Source of the DNA: Candidatus Caenarcanales bacterium
GTDB lineage: Bacteria; Cyanobacteriota; Vampirovibrionia; LMEP-6097
Assembly: GCA_022447685.1 (NCBI GenBank)
Contig: JAKVAO010000045.1
Span: 1 to 21,841 of the forward strand
Direction of reading: 5' to 3'
Length of the DNA: 21,841 bases
Shown piece by piece: positions 21,731 through 21,841 of the stretch; the stretch's first letter is position 1, and each line of letters starts with the position of its first letter. The position numbers and the translations under genes are program-made. The notes beneath the pieces are model-generated. The model searched no databases. It was not told the origin of the DNA and saw nothing but the letters and a program-made list of their open reading frames with translations.

Positions 21731-21841
21731 TCAGGTAAATTGAAAATTAGCAGCAAATATGTTTTGGCAAGCTAGAATAGCAGATTGTCCTAATCTTTTA
21801 GCAGTTTCAATCCAGGAGAGTATGACAGCATATCTTTGTGC
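21731..21841 (-). CDS. C-terminal end of a CDS cut by the window edge, possibly a transposase
   Basis: The - strand frame is open from the window edge to a TGA at 21731-21733, giving AQRYAVILSWIETAKRLGQS followed by AILACQNIFAANFQFT. The pattern of a helix with T-x-(K)-x-x-G and a final helix recalls the C-terminal ends of IS66-like and related transposases, but 37 residues are too few to be sure. The 631-residue gene starts 10 bp downstream. Confidence 0.4.
   Translation of the reverse strand, partial: AQRYAVILSWIETAKRLGQSAILACQNIFAANFQFT

Noticed and set aside
1..21841. tRNA genes, rRNA, CRISPR arrays, T-box or other riboswitch upstream of aspS or ilvD
   Set aside because: No cloverleaf, spacer-repeat pattern or long structured leader was seen; leaders of aspS and ilvD appear very short.

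Overview
The window reads as a stretch of an AT-rich (low-GC) bacterial chromosome from a Gram-negative-type organism. It encodes several Sec signal peptides, an O-antigen-ligase-type membrane protein, a flagellin-like protein and carotenoid genes. I cannot place the lineage firmly. The flagellin-like protein, the many orphan proteins and the gene style fit an uncultured lineage such as Melainabacteria/Vampirovibrionia, but this is a weak inference. The crtB and crtI products are of the type common in Bacteroidota. IlvD is of the PGHVHL type seen in Firmicutes and E. coli. No tRNA, rRNA, CRISPR array or complete insertion sequence was seen.

Layout. 1-366 (+ strand) holds a short membrane-like reading frame cut by the window edge and a degenerate C-terminal scrap of a sensor histidine kinase. 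367-3810 (- strand) is a tight three-gene unit: crtI, crtB, and a membrane/coiled-coil protein. Just 20 bp away, on the + strand, starts a small secreted protein (3831-4286). 4288-10233 (- strand) is a cell-surface block: a small secreted protein with a basic core and acidic tail, a strong terminator, an O-antigen-ligase/TPR protein, a flagellin-like protein with a predicted seven-bladed propeller insert, and a secreted protein with three PPC-like domains. ilvD (10365-12074, -) follows, then two orphan + strand genes (12210-14254) that converge on aspS (14251-16110, -). The right-hand third (16179-21841, all on the - strand) is an accessory region: the end of a possible transposase, a 631-residue orphan, a BrnT/CopG-like toxin-antitoxin pair, and a type VII-like MNT/HEPN pair between two paralogous proteins of unknown function.

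How the genes fit together. CrtB and CrtI would make and desaturate phytoene to give a membrane carotenoid. The 4288-10233 block looks devoted to surface polysaccharide and surface proteins. IlvD and AspS are housekeeping. The MNT/HEPN module carries both the MNT nucleotidyltransferase triad and the RX4HXY motif expected of a working MntA/HepT pair.

Two architectural themes recur. Neighbouring genes are packed very tightly: three convergent pairs are separated by 0 or 1 bp or share a TTAA stop. Many starts lack a Shine-Dalgarno sequence and instead have a -10-like hexamer about 6-12 nt upstream, which suggests leaderless mRNAs. The least ordinary findings are the flagellin-like protein with the propeller insert and the paralog-flanked MNT/HEPN locus.
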